A model generated the notes under the pieces. It saw only the letters and a list, made by a program, of their open reading frames with translations, made no database searches and was not told the DNA's origin. A program made the translations under genes and the position numbers. DNA of 43,558 bases from Klebsiella pneumoniae (GTDB lineage: Bacteria > Myxococcota_A > UBA9042), in contig CAMDBH010000024.1 of the NCBI GenBank assembly GCA_945889325.1, positions 1 to 43,558 on the forward strand, given 5' to 3'. This document shows, piece after piece, positions 26,701 through 34,729 of this stretch (position 1 is the stretch's first letter; each line of letters begins with the position of its first letter).

Positions 26701-26823
26701 TGGATCGCCTTGCGCCGCGATTTCGTCCGGCGCTTTGACAACCGGCGCGCTGCACGACGGCAGCAGAATTGGCGCAATTAGCAGCAATATCTTAAAATGT
26801 TTTGCAATAGGACGGTGCTTCAT
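23734..26823 (-). CDS. M16-family peptidase homologue, non-catalytic partner, with long helical C-terminus
   Basis: 1029-aa predicted lipoprotein (signal peptide ending LLPSC, Cys near 24). Residues about 55-480 are an M16 double domain, but where HxxEH is expected it reads LQLAGEMLIMGTKSH, so no zinc site remains. The R/Y element of inactive M16 partners is present (REKRGLTYGIYSKF). The remaining about 550 residues are helical and partly HEAT-like (MAALLQGYRRLFG, DDRWYAAQLLIKYRG, GKVIAVTVLKVFAD), with a Pro/Ala tail. Its ATG overlaps the stop of the catalytic M16 gene (ATGA, 26820-26823), which indicates coupled synthesis and a heterodimer. The lipid anchor would place the complex in the periplasm. 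Confidence 0.82.
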   Translation of the reverse strand: MKHRPIAKHFKILLLIAPILLPSCSAPVVKAPDEIAAQGDPWLPRPDVAALQSADFPEPVQLVVRHKDELASGVALRVVSRRQAPTVFLRWVLPGGRAHEFAQVPATGPMPKHAVRPLVARWPEGTLQLAGEMLIMGTKSHPDTLFAAELGKHGAQFSATVLPDGVVLEVQVLSHQLLPTLRLVQEALAEANFDKAALENLRQRHRAELQTETADPSALAARLSRKLTFGEGSAYGSSGLNADTLDKIQRKHLLEAHKVAFTLGNSQLAAVGDVDAKELSAMLLSVFGAALDTVSPPPPALAPQMAQGENCHVVAVADAVQTAIVSMNLAPPRQFIDWTALLVANQVLGGSASSRLFGELREKRGLTYGIYSKFEGRRLAGKWELGTQVRSEVTGAALGAIAQQLEQIHSELVPAAELLAAQRYLTGQHALSLASAESIADLLASVALYELPTATYPHFVENIMAVTPEKAQTVAKQWIASGPRTTVLIGQLAAVRPAIDAFCTRIVQRDQNGKVTQVLVGADDEMNDAARFTAFESWPKSPDGLVAVQRYAAQAERSPAHRAQALAFLAASPAHARALDFGRRASDWLQVAAVLRGLLIARLVPTGGESATFVRSVLLDMATAKTTEGQLKDSDAAGAAEIQKAVADWAFAGMSAATPAAEVRTQGAERLVDGDLARLGAEVPETLEHWIAADFRRHEAARALIKANSPAAMAALLQGYRRLFGSGAKANDEDLLFITTHQSTEMLLLLLDVHGWNEASIDASAKTTQALCMKSIREQIAKLAAHVGAEGAQSDLAVIFAKLETHLDALLAMRNADDRWYAAQLLIKYRGLTGLRRVLTLMAQDDNYRSPLHHTVDPKRAVGELARDYIAPLGVADVQPLMFAALQANHVVGKVIAVTVLKVFADEASLAALNTHNDDADAAPILDLAAFVSVHDLAIAAYEVVKYQREIDAAVQAGKLTAAEGAVYREVAFFTYDLTGARLRADVVARARDKLPARAEPAPKEPEAQPAPMPVAPTKADDDEPVKLR

Positions 26824-29126
26824 CGGCCACCTCCCTTGCTGCTTTTCTTGGACCGTTTGATCGCTTTAAGGTCCGAATCATCCGTCGTTGACACCGTACT
26901 CGGCAACGGCACCGGTTCGCCACCAATCTTTTTCGGCGCGGCCGGCTTTTCTGGATCAGCAGGCTTGACCGGTTCCGCAGGCTTGACCGGTTCCGCAGGC
27001 TTGATCGCTTCCGCAGGCTTGGCCGGTTCCGCAGGCTTGATCGCTTCCGCGGGCTTCATAGGCAGAACGGCCGGTTCGGGTGCGATAGGCGAATCTGGCT
27101 GCTGAGGTTTGACACGCTCCATCGGCACCATTGGCTGTTGCGATCGTGCAGGCGCTTGAATCTTATTGGGTTTAGTCGGCCTGGCTGCCTTGGGCAGTTT
27201 GACAGCTTGCGTCGATGTGGGCGCGTCTGGCAATGCAACCGCAGTCGGCGTCAGACTTTCCGGCAGCGGCGCGGCGAGGTGCGGCACCTTGACCGGCTTG
27301 GGCGCTTTGGCTGCTTTGGGCGCTTTGGCCGCCTTGGGCAATTTGCCTGACACCGTCGTCGTGGGCGTTTCCGCCATTGGCACAGGTCCTGCCACTTTTG
27401 CCGCTTCCTCCGCCGCCAATTTCTGCGCCGCCTCTTCCGCCACTTGTTTTTTCGCCGCTTCTTCGGCCGCCAATTTCTTCGCGGCGTCTTCCGCCGCTTG
27501 TTTTTTCGCCGCTTCTTCGGCCGCCAATTTCTTCGCGACGTCTTCCGCCGCTTGTTTTTTCGCCGCTTCCTCGGCGGCCGCCTGCTTTGCCAACGCCGCT
27601 GCTGCGTCATCCTGCGCTTTGCGCAGTGTTACTTCACCTTTTTGAACATAATCCGGTTTGCTGCCGGCATTTTTGGGCACCGTCATTGCCGTCGGCAAAA
27701 CGTCGAGTTCAACTTGCCGATCCCAAGTCAGCCACTGCCGCGCAACCCGCTGCAAATCCGCCGATGTAACCGCGCGGTACTTTGGCAGTGCCTCATCCAG
27801 TTTTTGCGCATCGCCGGCATAGAGTTCAAAGGTCGCCAGCAATTCGGCGCGGTGTTCTGCTGCAAGCAGTGAAAAAACAAAGCCACTTTCGAACGCAACC
27901 CGAGCCCGCTGCAATTCATCGGCCGTCACGCCGTGCAACGCGATGTCCAAAATCGCATCGTGTATCGCGTGCTTGGCCGCAGCCATCCCTTTGGCACCGC
28001 CATCGGTCAATTCCACATAGATGCTGAACAGATCGACATCGCGCCGTCCTTGGGTGCCAGCGAAATACGACGTCGCGAGCGGCGCTTCTCGCGTTAGCTT
28101 TTTTTCCAGCCGACTGGCTTCACCGCCACCCAAGATTTCAGCCAGCAAATCCAAGGCATAGGAATCTGGGTGCGGTGATGCAGGAACCCGCCACGCCACA
28201 TGAAATGCTGGCGTCTTGCCGAGTTTTTCCTCATGCGTGCCGTACACATGCTTGGGTTGATCGGGTTCGACAAAAGGCTTGCGCAGCGGCTCTGCGCGCT
28301 TTTTCACTTGCCCCAAGTATTTTTCAGCCAACACCTTCGCCTCGGCCGCGTCGATGTCGCCCACCAGCACCAAAACACAATTGTTAGGCGAATACCAATG
28401 GTTCCAGAACGCTTGGAACGCTTCAAGCGATGCCCCCTGCAGATCGCCGACATCGCCAATCGGCGCGTGTTGCAGCGGCCACTGACTAAAAGCGAGTTCA
28501 CCCAAGCGCAACTGCGCCGCCACATAAGGCTGACTTTCAAAACGTTCGCGCCGTTCTTCCAGCACCGCTTGGCGCTGATTGTCGACATTTTCTTGCGTAA
28601 TTTTCAGATGTTCAAAACGATCCGCTTCCAACCACAGCGCCAGTTCTAGGGCATTTTTCGGCACGACCTCATAGTAATACGTGCGGTCGACTGAAGTATT
28701 GGCGTTCAGTTCAGCGCCGACCGCTTCCAACCGGTTGAAATGTTCCATCTTTGCTGCATGCTTGCTGCCTTGAAACATCATGTGTTCAAAAAAATGCGCC
28801 AAGCCGCTTTTGCCTTGCGTCTCATCGCGGGCGCCGACATCGACCATGATTCCAATGGCTACCAGCGGCGCTGCGTGATCTGTTTGCACCACGACCCGCA
28901 TGCCATTACCCAACGCAAAACGGGTCACTTGCGTCGGTGCCGGCAGAGGCCACGGCTTCTCGGGCACCGCGGCGGCGGGCGGCGCAATCGGCTTTTTTGG
29001 CGGACGCGCCAACGCCGACGGCCACGCGAAAAACGCCGTCAACGAAAGCGCAAATCCACATTTAATCCAATTTTTCAGCGACTTATGGCCATAATTGCGC
29101 CGGGAAACAGGGAGCGAAAACTGCAC
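26820..29126 (-). CDS. catalytic M16-family zinc peptidase with repeat-rich C-terminal tail
   Basis: 768-aa exported peptidase. The GTG start at 29126 is supported by GGAGGG 6 nt upstream. A signal peptide covers about 1-40 (ending SALA). The inverted zinc motif is His111-Phe-Phe-Glu114-His115, with the third-ligand region ENVDNQRQAVLEE downstream, so it should be active. After about residue 480 comes a coiled-coil-like tail of 18-residue A/E/K units, then Lys/Ala/Pro and KPAEPV-type hexapeptide repeats, ending SKKSSKGGGR. That tail is far outside the usual family and could span the periplasm or bind cell wall. It is coupled to the inactive partner downstream. Confidence 0.88.
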   Translation of the reverse strand: MQFSLPVSRRNYGHKSLKNWIKCGFALSLTAFFAWPSALARPPKKPIAPPAAAVPEKPWPLPAPTQVTRFALGNGMRVVVQTDHAAPLVAIGIMVDVGARDETQGKSGLAHFFEHMMFQGSKHAAKMEHFNRLEAVGAELNANTSVDRTYYYEVVPKNALELALWLEADRFEHLKITQENVDNQRQAVLEERRERFESQPYVAAQLRLGELAFSQWPLQHAPIGDVGDLQGASLEAFQAFWNHWYSPNNCVLVLVGDIDAAEAKVLAEKYLGQVKKRAEPLRKPFVEPDQPKHVYGTHEEKLGKTPAFHVAWRVPASPHPDSYALDLLAEILGGGEASRLEKKLTREAPLATSYFAGTQGRRDVDLFSIYVELTDGGAKGMAAAKHAIHDAILDIALHGVTADELQRARVAFESGFVFSLLAAEHRAELLATFELYAGDAQKLDEALPKYRAVTSADLQRVARQWLTWDRQVELDVLPTAMTVPKNAGSKPDYVQKGEVTLRKAQDDAAAALAKQAAAEEAAKKQAAEDVAKKLAAEEAAKKQAAEDAAKKLAAEEAAKKQVAEEAAQKLAAEEAAKVAGPVPMAETPTTTVSGKLPKAAKAPKAAKAPKPVKVPHLAAPLPESLTPTAVALPDAPTSTQAVKLPKAARPTKPNKIQAPARSQQPMVPMERVKPQQPDSPIAPEPAVLPMKPAEAIKPAEPAKPAEAIKPAEPVKPAEPVKPADPEKPAAPKKIGGEPVPLPSTVSTTDDSDLKAIKRSKKSSKGGGR
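26959..27048. repeat. 18-bp tandem repeat in M16 tail
   Basis: Five head-to-tail copies of an 18-bp unit (plus-strand form GCAGGCTTGACCGGTTCC, with variants), encoding hexapeptides of the KPAEPV type. Two copies are identical, which suggests recent slippage. Confidence 0.85.
27391..27580. repeat. 54-bp tandem repeat in M16 tail
   Basis: Two nearly identical 54-bp units (27445-27498 and 27499-27552), a partial third from 27553 and a diverged one at 27391-27444. Each encodes 18 residues of alternating AAE/AAKK, predicted to be a charged helix or coiled coil. Confidence 0.85.
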
Positions 29127-29261
29127 GATCGACCCTCCGAGTCGGCGATGTTACACGGGCGGGTGCACGATGTCATGCGGATGGCGAAGCATCGCCAACG
29201 CTTGTCGTTTGAACAGGCGCTGCGTACGATGCTGCTCCGGCTGGATGCCGCAGGTGCCCAA

Positions 29262-31079
29262 ATGCTCAGGTTATTGGCGATTTGTCTGACGCAAGTACTC
29301 GGGATGACGGCGGTTGTCTGGGCTCAGACGCCGGTCCTCCCCCCGCAATGCGCCCATCCTGCGGTCGCGGCTGGGCAAGAAGCGTTGATTTCCAAGATGT
29401 TGTCGCCAATGGATTTGCCCGCGGATGTAACTGTGGGCGATCAAAAGATTTTGGAAGGTCACCTAGAGGCAGAATTCTTTTCACGACCGGAAAATGGCCC
29501 AGAAGTTCGCATTGTTTATGCGCTTTACCCGCTTAGCGCCGGTCGACGCGACGCGTTCAAGACCGAACGCTTTGACGTCGCACACCGGCTGCCGTGCGCG
29601 GAAAATCCGACGATGGATGCGCCGTCGCTGGCAGAACTGCGCAAAAGGCATGGCTGTTTGCTTACGCCGGAGGTGATTGAAAGCATTGAAGCGTCGCTGC
29701 AGCGCGCCATTAGGCAGAGTGAAGGCCAAATTGTTTGGGGCTGTCCGGCCAACGTGGATGCCGATCAACCCAATGAATGGGCTAAGCAATTGCGTGAAAT
29801 CGACGCGGCGCTCGGTGTCGCGGATTTGCCAAAGGCGAAATCGCTGTGGCAGGCGTTGCTGGCGGCTTTTCCGTTGGAAAAAGCCAACTTTGAACAACAG
29901 GTTGACGCGGCCGCCATGCTGCAGAAGTTGGGGCAGCCCGATGAGGCGAAAAAGCAGTTGCTTGCGGCCCAGAAGTCCTTGCCGCCCGAACTGTGGACGC
30001 CGGTGCAGGTGACGCAAATCCCGCAGTTTGAGCGCATCGCTGCGCTGTTCGCGGTGTTGGGCAACCCGCAAAAAGCGCAAGCGGCGTTGCAAAGCTGCTG
30101 GAAAGATTTGCCCAATCAGCCGACTTGTCACACTGCGGCGATGGCCGATTTGTTGGAGCGATTTGGTCACGCCGATTTGGCCGCGGCCGCTTTGGATCGC
30201 GAACTGAAACGCAGTGTTGTCGCGCCGATTGAAATCTATCGCGTGCGCATTTCACTGGCGTCGCGCATGAATGACGCCAAGGCTGAAATTGCCACGTCTC
30301 TCGACGGAATTGCCAAGTATCCCAATGATGTGCAAATGCTGGATTCGCTGGGTACGGCGTATTTTCGCGATGGGCAACATGCGCTGGCCGTGTCTCAATT
30401 TGAGAAAGTCTATAAACTCGATGAGAAATTCCCCGGCGTGCTGGCGCGCTTGAGCGGCGCCTTTAACGACATGGGCAATGGCGACAAGCCGGAGTGGAAG
30501 GCGCTGCGGCAAACGATGCAGGATCGCGCAGCGAAGGATCCTAACGACATCGTCGCGGTTTTCCTCAAAGCAGTCGCGCACTTCTACGGCGGTGAATTTG
30601 AGCAGGCCATCGCGACGATGAAGTTGGTCGAACCGCGCGCGCCCAATGAAGCGCGGGTATACATTTATCAAGCGATGGCGCATTTCTGGCTGGGGCACCA
30701 AGCAGAAGCGGAAACGCTGGTCGAAAGGGCGCGCAAAGCAAATCCCTATGATTCCGATGTGTACTACTGCTATTCGCAGATCATACGCAAGAAGGACCTG
30801 CCTGCGGCGATTGCCAGCATGGAGCGCTACCTGACGCTGGCGTCGGCGCCCGGTGCGTTGCAATTTGCTAAGAAAACCAAGCGTGTGCAAGAAGAGCTGG
30901 CAATGATGCGCCGCGGCGAGATTCCGCCGCCGCTGGATATGCCAGGTCACGATAAGCCCAAGAAAGAGCTGGATAATCCGATGGCTATCACCTCGGATTG
31001 GCTGTGGGTTGGCGGCGCTTTTGCACTGTGGATGGCCGCGGCGTTTTGGTTTGTGCGGCGGCGCAAGAAGGCGATCTAG
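29262..31079 (+). CDS. exported TPR protein with C-terminal membrane anchor
   Basis: 605-aa predicted protein. The open frame reaches far back into the antisense of the M16 gene, so the start is a judgement: the ATG at 29262 begins an ideal signal peptide (LRLLAICLTQVLGMTAVVWAQTP). An ATG at 29175 is the main alternative. The middle (about 180-560) is a TPR/Sel1-like solenoid (DVQMLDSLGTAYFRDGQHALAVSQFEKVYKLDE; VYIYQAMAHFWLGHQAEAETLVERA). The protein ends in one membrane helix and a basic tail (WVGGAFALWMAAAFWFV then RRRKKAI), so the solenoid is periplasmic. The next gene follows after 3 bp and is probably its functional partner. Confidence 0.8.
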   Translation: MLRLLAICLTQVLGMTAVVWAQTPVLPPQCAHPAVAAGQEALISKMLSPMDLPADVTVGDQKILEGHLEAEFFSRPENGPEVRIVYALYPLSAGRRDAFKTERFDVAHRLPCAENPTMDAPSLAELRKRHGCLLTPEVIESIEASLQRAIRQSEGQIVWGCPANVDADQPNEWAKQLREIDAALGVADLPKAKSLWQALLAAFPLEKANFEQQVDAAAMLQKLGQPDEAKKQLLAAQKSLPPELWTPVQVTQIPQFERIAALFAVLGNPQKAQAALQSCWKDLPNQPTCHTAAMADLLERFGHADLAAAALDRELKRSVVAPIEIYRVRISLASRMNDAKAEIATSLDGIAKYPNDVQMLDSLGTAYFRDGQHALAVSQFEKVYKLDEKFPGVLARLSGAFNDMGNGDKPEWKALRQTMQDRAAKDPNDIVAVFLKAVAHFYGGEFEQAIATMKLVEPRAPNEARVYIYQAMAHFWLGHQAEAETLVERARKANPYDSDVYYCYSQIIRKKDLPAAIASMERYLTLASAPGALQFAKKTKRVQEELAMMRRGEIPPPLDMPGHDKPKKELDNPMAITSDWLWVGGAFALWMAAAFWFVRRRKKAI

Positions 31080-31082
31080 CCG

Positions 31083-33110
31083 ATGATTGCGCGCGTTTTT
31101 CGACCGATCTTGCTTTGCAATCTGCTGTTTTCGCTGCTTTTGATTGCGTTCACGCCCACGTTCGCGCTAGCGGACGATCACGGCCTGAGCAATCCCGACC
31201 AAGTCCAAAAAGCGCTGCAGCAGTGGAAAAGCAGCCAAGCTGCTCAATTTGCAGCACAATTGCAGAACATTCAGCACTCTGATGGGGCGATCACCGCTGA
31301 CCTCCAGTTGAACGCTCCGTCGGACAAGAAGTTGCGCATCATTATAACTGCCCGTCCCCACGATGGAAATGCGCATGGCGGCGTCTTGTTGCCCTCCCTG
31401 TTGCTGCTGACCGATCCGCGCTCGCCCGACGCGCCATTTCAGCCAGCCATGGCGTCGCTGTTGGAAGCCCTCAAGCACTTGGATACAGGTCAATTGGGCG
31501 AAAAGAATCGCAATCCTGGCGGTCAACCGACGCCGTTTCTACTGCCCGTGACGTGGTTGTTGCTCGCCCTTTCGCTGCTGGCCGTGCCGCGCGTGCTGGG
31601 CCAAGCTTGGCGTTTTTTGCGCGAAGATCAGCCATGGAAGCGGCTTTTTTGTGTCATTCTATTGGCTTTTGCCCTGCGCGCCTTCACTCCCCATCGGCTC
31701 GTCATGGTCTATTTTGGCTACCTGCATTTTGACGACGCGGTGTTTTCGCAGCACCTGCCGCGCTACGGTTCGGCAACGACGCTGCTGGATCACGCATGGT
31801 TCAACGTACTTGAACTGCTGACCGGCCAACAGCCGCGCATCGAGTGGCAACTGTGGCAGCATGTGATCATGGGCACTTTGACGCTGCTGCCCTTGGCGGC
31901 GCTGGCGCAAAGGCTGTTCGACGTCCGCCACGCTGGGCTTATGACGCTATTGTTGCTCGGCATTTTGCCAATGTCGCTGCTGGATCACGGCAGCGAAAGC
32001 ATGTTGGTGCCCGCGATGTTGTGGTGGAGTTGCGCCGCGCTCGCCCTGCAAGAATACGAGCAATCGCCAAATTTTGGGGACCTTGCGACGGCCGTTGTGC
32101 TGCTGGCGCTTTGCGGCCTGTCGCGGCCGGACGCCATGTTGGTCGGACCGTTGACCGCGATTCTGCTGCTGAAAAAGCCGCAGCGGTTCTGGAAGCCGCT
32201 TGGCGGTCTGGCGCTGATTCTGGTGCTGCTGTGGCTGCCGGGGATCGCCTTTCTCCATGAAAGGACAGCCGAAGATCTGGCGCAAGGCAATCTGCCACAT
32301 CTCCAACTGCAATTTCTGGCCGAACTGCCTCTGCGCCTGTGGCACGGCTGGGTCGTGTTGGAACCGCGCTATTTTCCAAAGATTTGGACGGCCATGGCGG
32401 TGGTCGCACTGCTTTTCCACGGCCTTGCCGCGCCCGCGCGCCGGTTGTGGCTGGCTGCCGCGCTCTGGGCCTTGCCCATGCTGCTGGATTTCAATGAGAC
32501 GTCGATGCTGCGTCTGCACGCGCCGTCCGCGATGCTGATTGTGCTTGCAGCAAGCGGCTTTACCGCTCACGTCGTGGAGAACTGGTCAAAATGGCTGTCG
32601 CTGCCGCTGCTGGGGCTGATGTTGTTCGAGGACAGCACCACCAACACCTACGGTGCCGTATTTGCCGAACAAAATTCAACAACCGATCAAACAATCTTGG
32701 CCGAAGTGGCCCGACACAGCGGCGACAACGTGGCGGCGACCTATGTGATGCGCGGCTACGACGATCAACCCGATCGCGGCGTGCATCTATTTGCCCCGCA
32801 AGCGCTTTTGCAGCACGGCGACCGCTGGCTGACCATCGGCGAATACCTGCGCGACCCGGCCGCGGTACATCGCAATGGGCCGGTTTACGCGGTGCAGAAC
32901 CTGCGCTGCTACGCCGGTTTAGCGGAACAACGCGCGCTTTATGTTGAGGCGCGTCATCCGGCCTGCGTGGCGCTGTGCCGACAGGCTAAATGCAAGGTTT
33001 TACTAGAAAAATCGGTGTACAACTACGGCGAACGCGGCTTTGACTGGTATCCGCGCGGCGGCGATAGCCGCGAATTCAGCTGGCAACTGCTTGAGCTTTC
33101 GCTCAAATAA
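31083..33110 (+). CDS. polytopic membrane protein, GT-C glycosyltransferase-like
   Basis: 675-aa protein with a cleavable-looking signal (to FALADD), an exported stretch of about 120 residues, then about ten membrane helices (from PVTWLLLALSLLAVPRVLG near 152 to WLSLPLLGLMLF near 510) and a C-terminal soluble domain of about 160 residues containing several Cys (NLRCYAG, HPACVALCRQAKC). The loop after the second helix has FGYLHFDDAVFSQHLPRYG; an acidic pair in an early extracytoplasmic loop is characteristic of lipid-sugar-using GT-C enzymes. The family assignment is tentative and the substrate unknown. It is tightly linked to the upstream TPR gene. Confidence 0.6.
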   Translation: MIARVFRPILLCNLLFSLLLIAFTPTFALADDHGLSNPDQVQKALQQWKSSQAAQFAAQLQNIQHSDGAITADLQLNAPSDKKLRIIITARPHDGNAHGGVLLPSLLLLTDPRSPDAPFQPAMASLLEALKHLDTGQLGEKNRNPGGQPTPFLLPVTWLLLALSLLAVPRVLGQAWRFLREDQPWKRLFCVILLAFALRAFTPHRLVMVYFGYLHFDDAVFSQHLPRYGSATTLLDHAWFNVLELLTGQQPRIEWQLWQHVIMGTLTLLPLAALAQRLFDVRHAGLMTLLLLGILPMSLLDHGSESMLVPAMLWWSCAALALQEYEQSPNFGDLATAVVLLALCGLSRPDAMLVGPLTAILLLKKPQRFWKPLGGLALILVLLWLPGIAFLHERTAEDLAQGNLPHLQLQFLAELPLRLWHGWVVLEPRYFPKIWTAMAVVALLFHGLAAPARRLWLAAALWALPMLLDFNETSMLRLHAPSAMLIVLAASGFTAHVVENWSKWLSLPLLGLMLFEDSTTNTYGAVFAEQNSTTDQTILAEVARHSGDNVAATYVMRGYDDQPDRGVHLFAPQALLQHGDRWLTIGEYLRDPAAVHRNGPVYAVQNLRCYAGLAEQRALYVEARHPACVALCRQAKCKVLLEKSVYNYGERGFDWYPRGGDSREFSWQLLELSLK

Positions 33111-33226
33111 ATGGGCAGCTGCAGAAAAAAGTTGCGCTCGCGCACAACACGCCTACGCTTACTGGTGAGCGCGCGCGGCCCCGTCCGCATGAGTAGACAA
33201 ACATCAAGTTCCCCACCGAGGTCCGC

Positions 33227-33910
33227 ATGCTGGATGTGCCTATTGTCGAAATGAGCTACGAAAATCTGCCGGTTTTCCCGTTGCCCAATGTCGTAGTTTT
33301 TCCCAATACTACCACGCGTTTGCATGTTTTTGAGCCGCGCTATCGCCTGATGACCGCCGACGCGCTGGCATCGCAGCGCCTGATCGTGATCGTCGGCTTG
33401 AAACCCGGTTGGGAAGCCGATTATTACGGTTCGCCGCCGGTGCAGGAAATCGGATCTCTGTGTAAAATCATGAATGATGAGCGACTTGAGGACGGCCGCT
33501 ACAACCTCTTCGTGCATTGCCTAGCCCGCGTGGAGTTGACAACTGTCCACCGCTTGATGCCCTACCGCACCGCTGGCGTGCGGGTGCGACCGGATTTGCA
33601 TTATGACTTGCAAAAAATGGACGAGGTAGCTGCGCGTTTGATCAGCACTGTTCGCGGCTTGGTCGTGAAATTGGGCGAAAACGGCGCGGCGCTCAGCGCC
33701 CTGCTTTCGGCCACCCGCAAGCCAGTGCTGCTGACCAACCGGCTGGCCGCGGCGCTGGCGACCGACCCGCAAATGCGCCAAATGCTATTGGAAATGTCCG
33801 ATCCGATTCTGCGCTGCGAACGCGTGGCCGACATCACCGGCGATCTGTTGCTGCGGGTGGACAATCCGGAAATCGACTTTGATAACCTCGATTTCTCCAC
33901 GGTCAACTGA
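33227..33910 (+). CDS. LON N-terminal (PUA-like) domain protein
   Basis: 227-aa cytoplasmic protein consisting of the substrate-recognition domain of Lon protease without the ATPase or protease parts. The signature LPVFPLPNVVVFPNTTTRLHVFEPRYRLM is near the N-terminus, followed by the beta-domain VQEIGSLCKIMNDERLEDGRYNLFVHCLARV and a helical C-terminal part. The ATG at 33227 has GAGG upstream. Function unknown; such proteins may bind substrates for degradation. The ABC ATPase gene follows after 3 bp. Confidence 0.87.
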   Translation: MLDVPIVEMSYENLPVFPLPNVVVFPNTTTRLHVFEPRYRLMTADALASQRLIVIVGLKPGWEADYYGSPPVQEIGSLCKIMNDERLEDGRYNLFVHCLARVELTTVHRLMPYRTAGVRVRPDLHYDLQKMDEVAARLISTVRGLVVKLGENGAALSALLSATRKPVLLTNRLAAALATDPQMRQMLLEMSDPILRCERVADITGDLLLRVDNPEIDFDNLDFSTVN

Positions 33911-33913
33911 CAC

Positions 33914-34729
33914 GTGCCAGCAACCGCTGTTCTGGATGTCGCTGGACTGCATGTGCATTTTGGCGCTGTCGCCGCTCTGCAAAATTTCCAAACCACGCTG
34001 CAGCCGGGCGCAACACTGGCGATTGTCGGCGGCAGCGGTTCGGGCAAAACCACTTTAGGCCGAGCGCTGTTGCGGTTGGATGGGCGCGCGAGCGTGCGGG
34101 CGACGCGCCTGCAAGTGTGCGGCGTGGACGTGTTGGCGGCCAAACCCCTTGAATTGCAGGCGTTACGCGGTGGTCGCGTCGGCTACTGCTTCCAAGACGC
34201 GCTGGCGACGTTAAATCCACTTCAGCGTGTGGGGGACGCGCTGCGTGAGACCCAAAACGCCCACGGCGCCAGCCAACCGCTGGAAATGTTGCTTAAGCAA
34301 GTCGAACTCACTGATACAAAGCGCATTTTGGCTGCCTATCCGCACCAACTCTCGGGCGGCCAAAGGCAGCGCGTCGGCCTCGCGGTTGCGGTGGCGGCCG
34401 ACCCCGATCTTTTGATCGCCGACGAGCCCACTGCGTCCCTCGATCCGCCGTTGGCGCGGTCGATCGCGCGCTTGCTGGCGCAAATGGCCCAAACGGAACG
34501 GCCCAATCGCCCTCGGCGGGCGCTGTTGCTGATCACCCATGATCTTTGGCTGGTGCAAGCGGTCTGCGAGACGACAATCGTGTTGCAACACGGTATGGTT
34601 GTTGAAACAGGTCCGACGCAACGGCTGATCGCGCAGCCGCAGCATGCGATGACAAAGACGTTGCTCACCGCTGTCGGTCTGGCACATTCGCCTATTGCCC
34701 TTGAAGATGAATGGGTTGAACCTCAATAA
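33914..34729 (+). CDS. ABC transporter ATPase, oligopeptide/dipeptide type (DppD/OppD-like)
   Basis: 271-aa nucleotide-binding subunit with a GTG start. Walker A GGSGSGKTT (about 38-46), Q-loop FQDALATLNP, signature LSGGQRQRV, Walker B LLIADEPTASLD and H-loop LLITHD are intact. The FQDALATLNPLQRVGD phrase is typical of the peptide/nickel importer subfamily. It overlaps the next ATPase gene by one base (TAATG). No permease or binding-protein gene is adjacent. Confidence 0.88.
   Translation: MPATAVLDVAGLHVHFGAVAALQNFQTTLQPGATLAIVGGSGSGKTTLGRALLRLDGRASVRATRLQVCGVDVLAAKPLELQALRGGRVGYCFQDALATLNPLQRVGDALRETQNAHGASQPLEMLLKQVELTDTKRILAAYPHQLSGGQRQRVGLAVAVAADPDLLIADEPTASLDPPLARSIARLLAQMAQTERPNRPRRALLLITHDLWLVQAVCETTIVLQHGMVVETGPTQRLIAQPQHAMTKTLLTAVGLAHSPIALEDEWVEPQ

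Noticed and set aside
28740..29261. N-terminal extension of the TPR gene back into the M16 gene
   Set aside because: It overlaps about 390 bp of the well-supported M16 coding region on the other strand and would bury the signal peptide internally.
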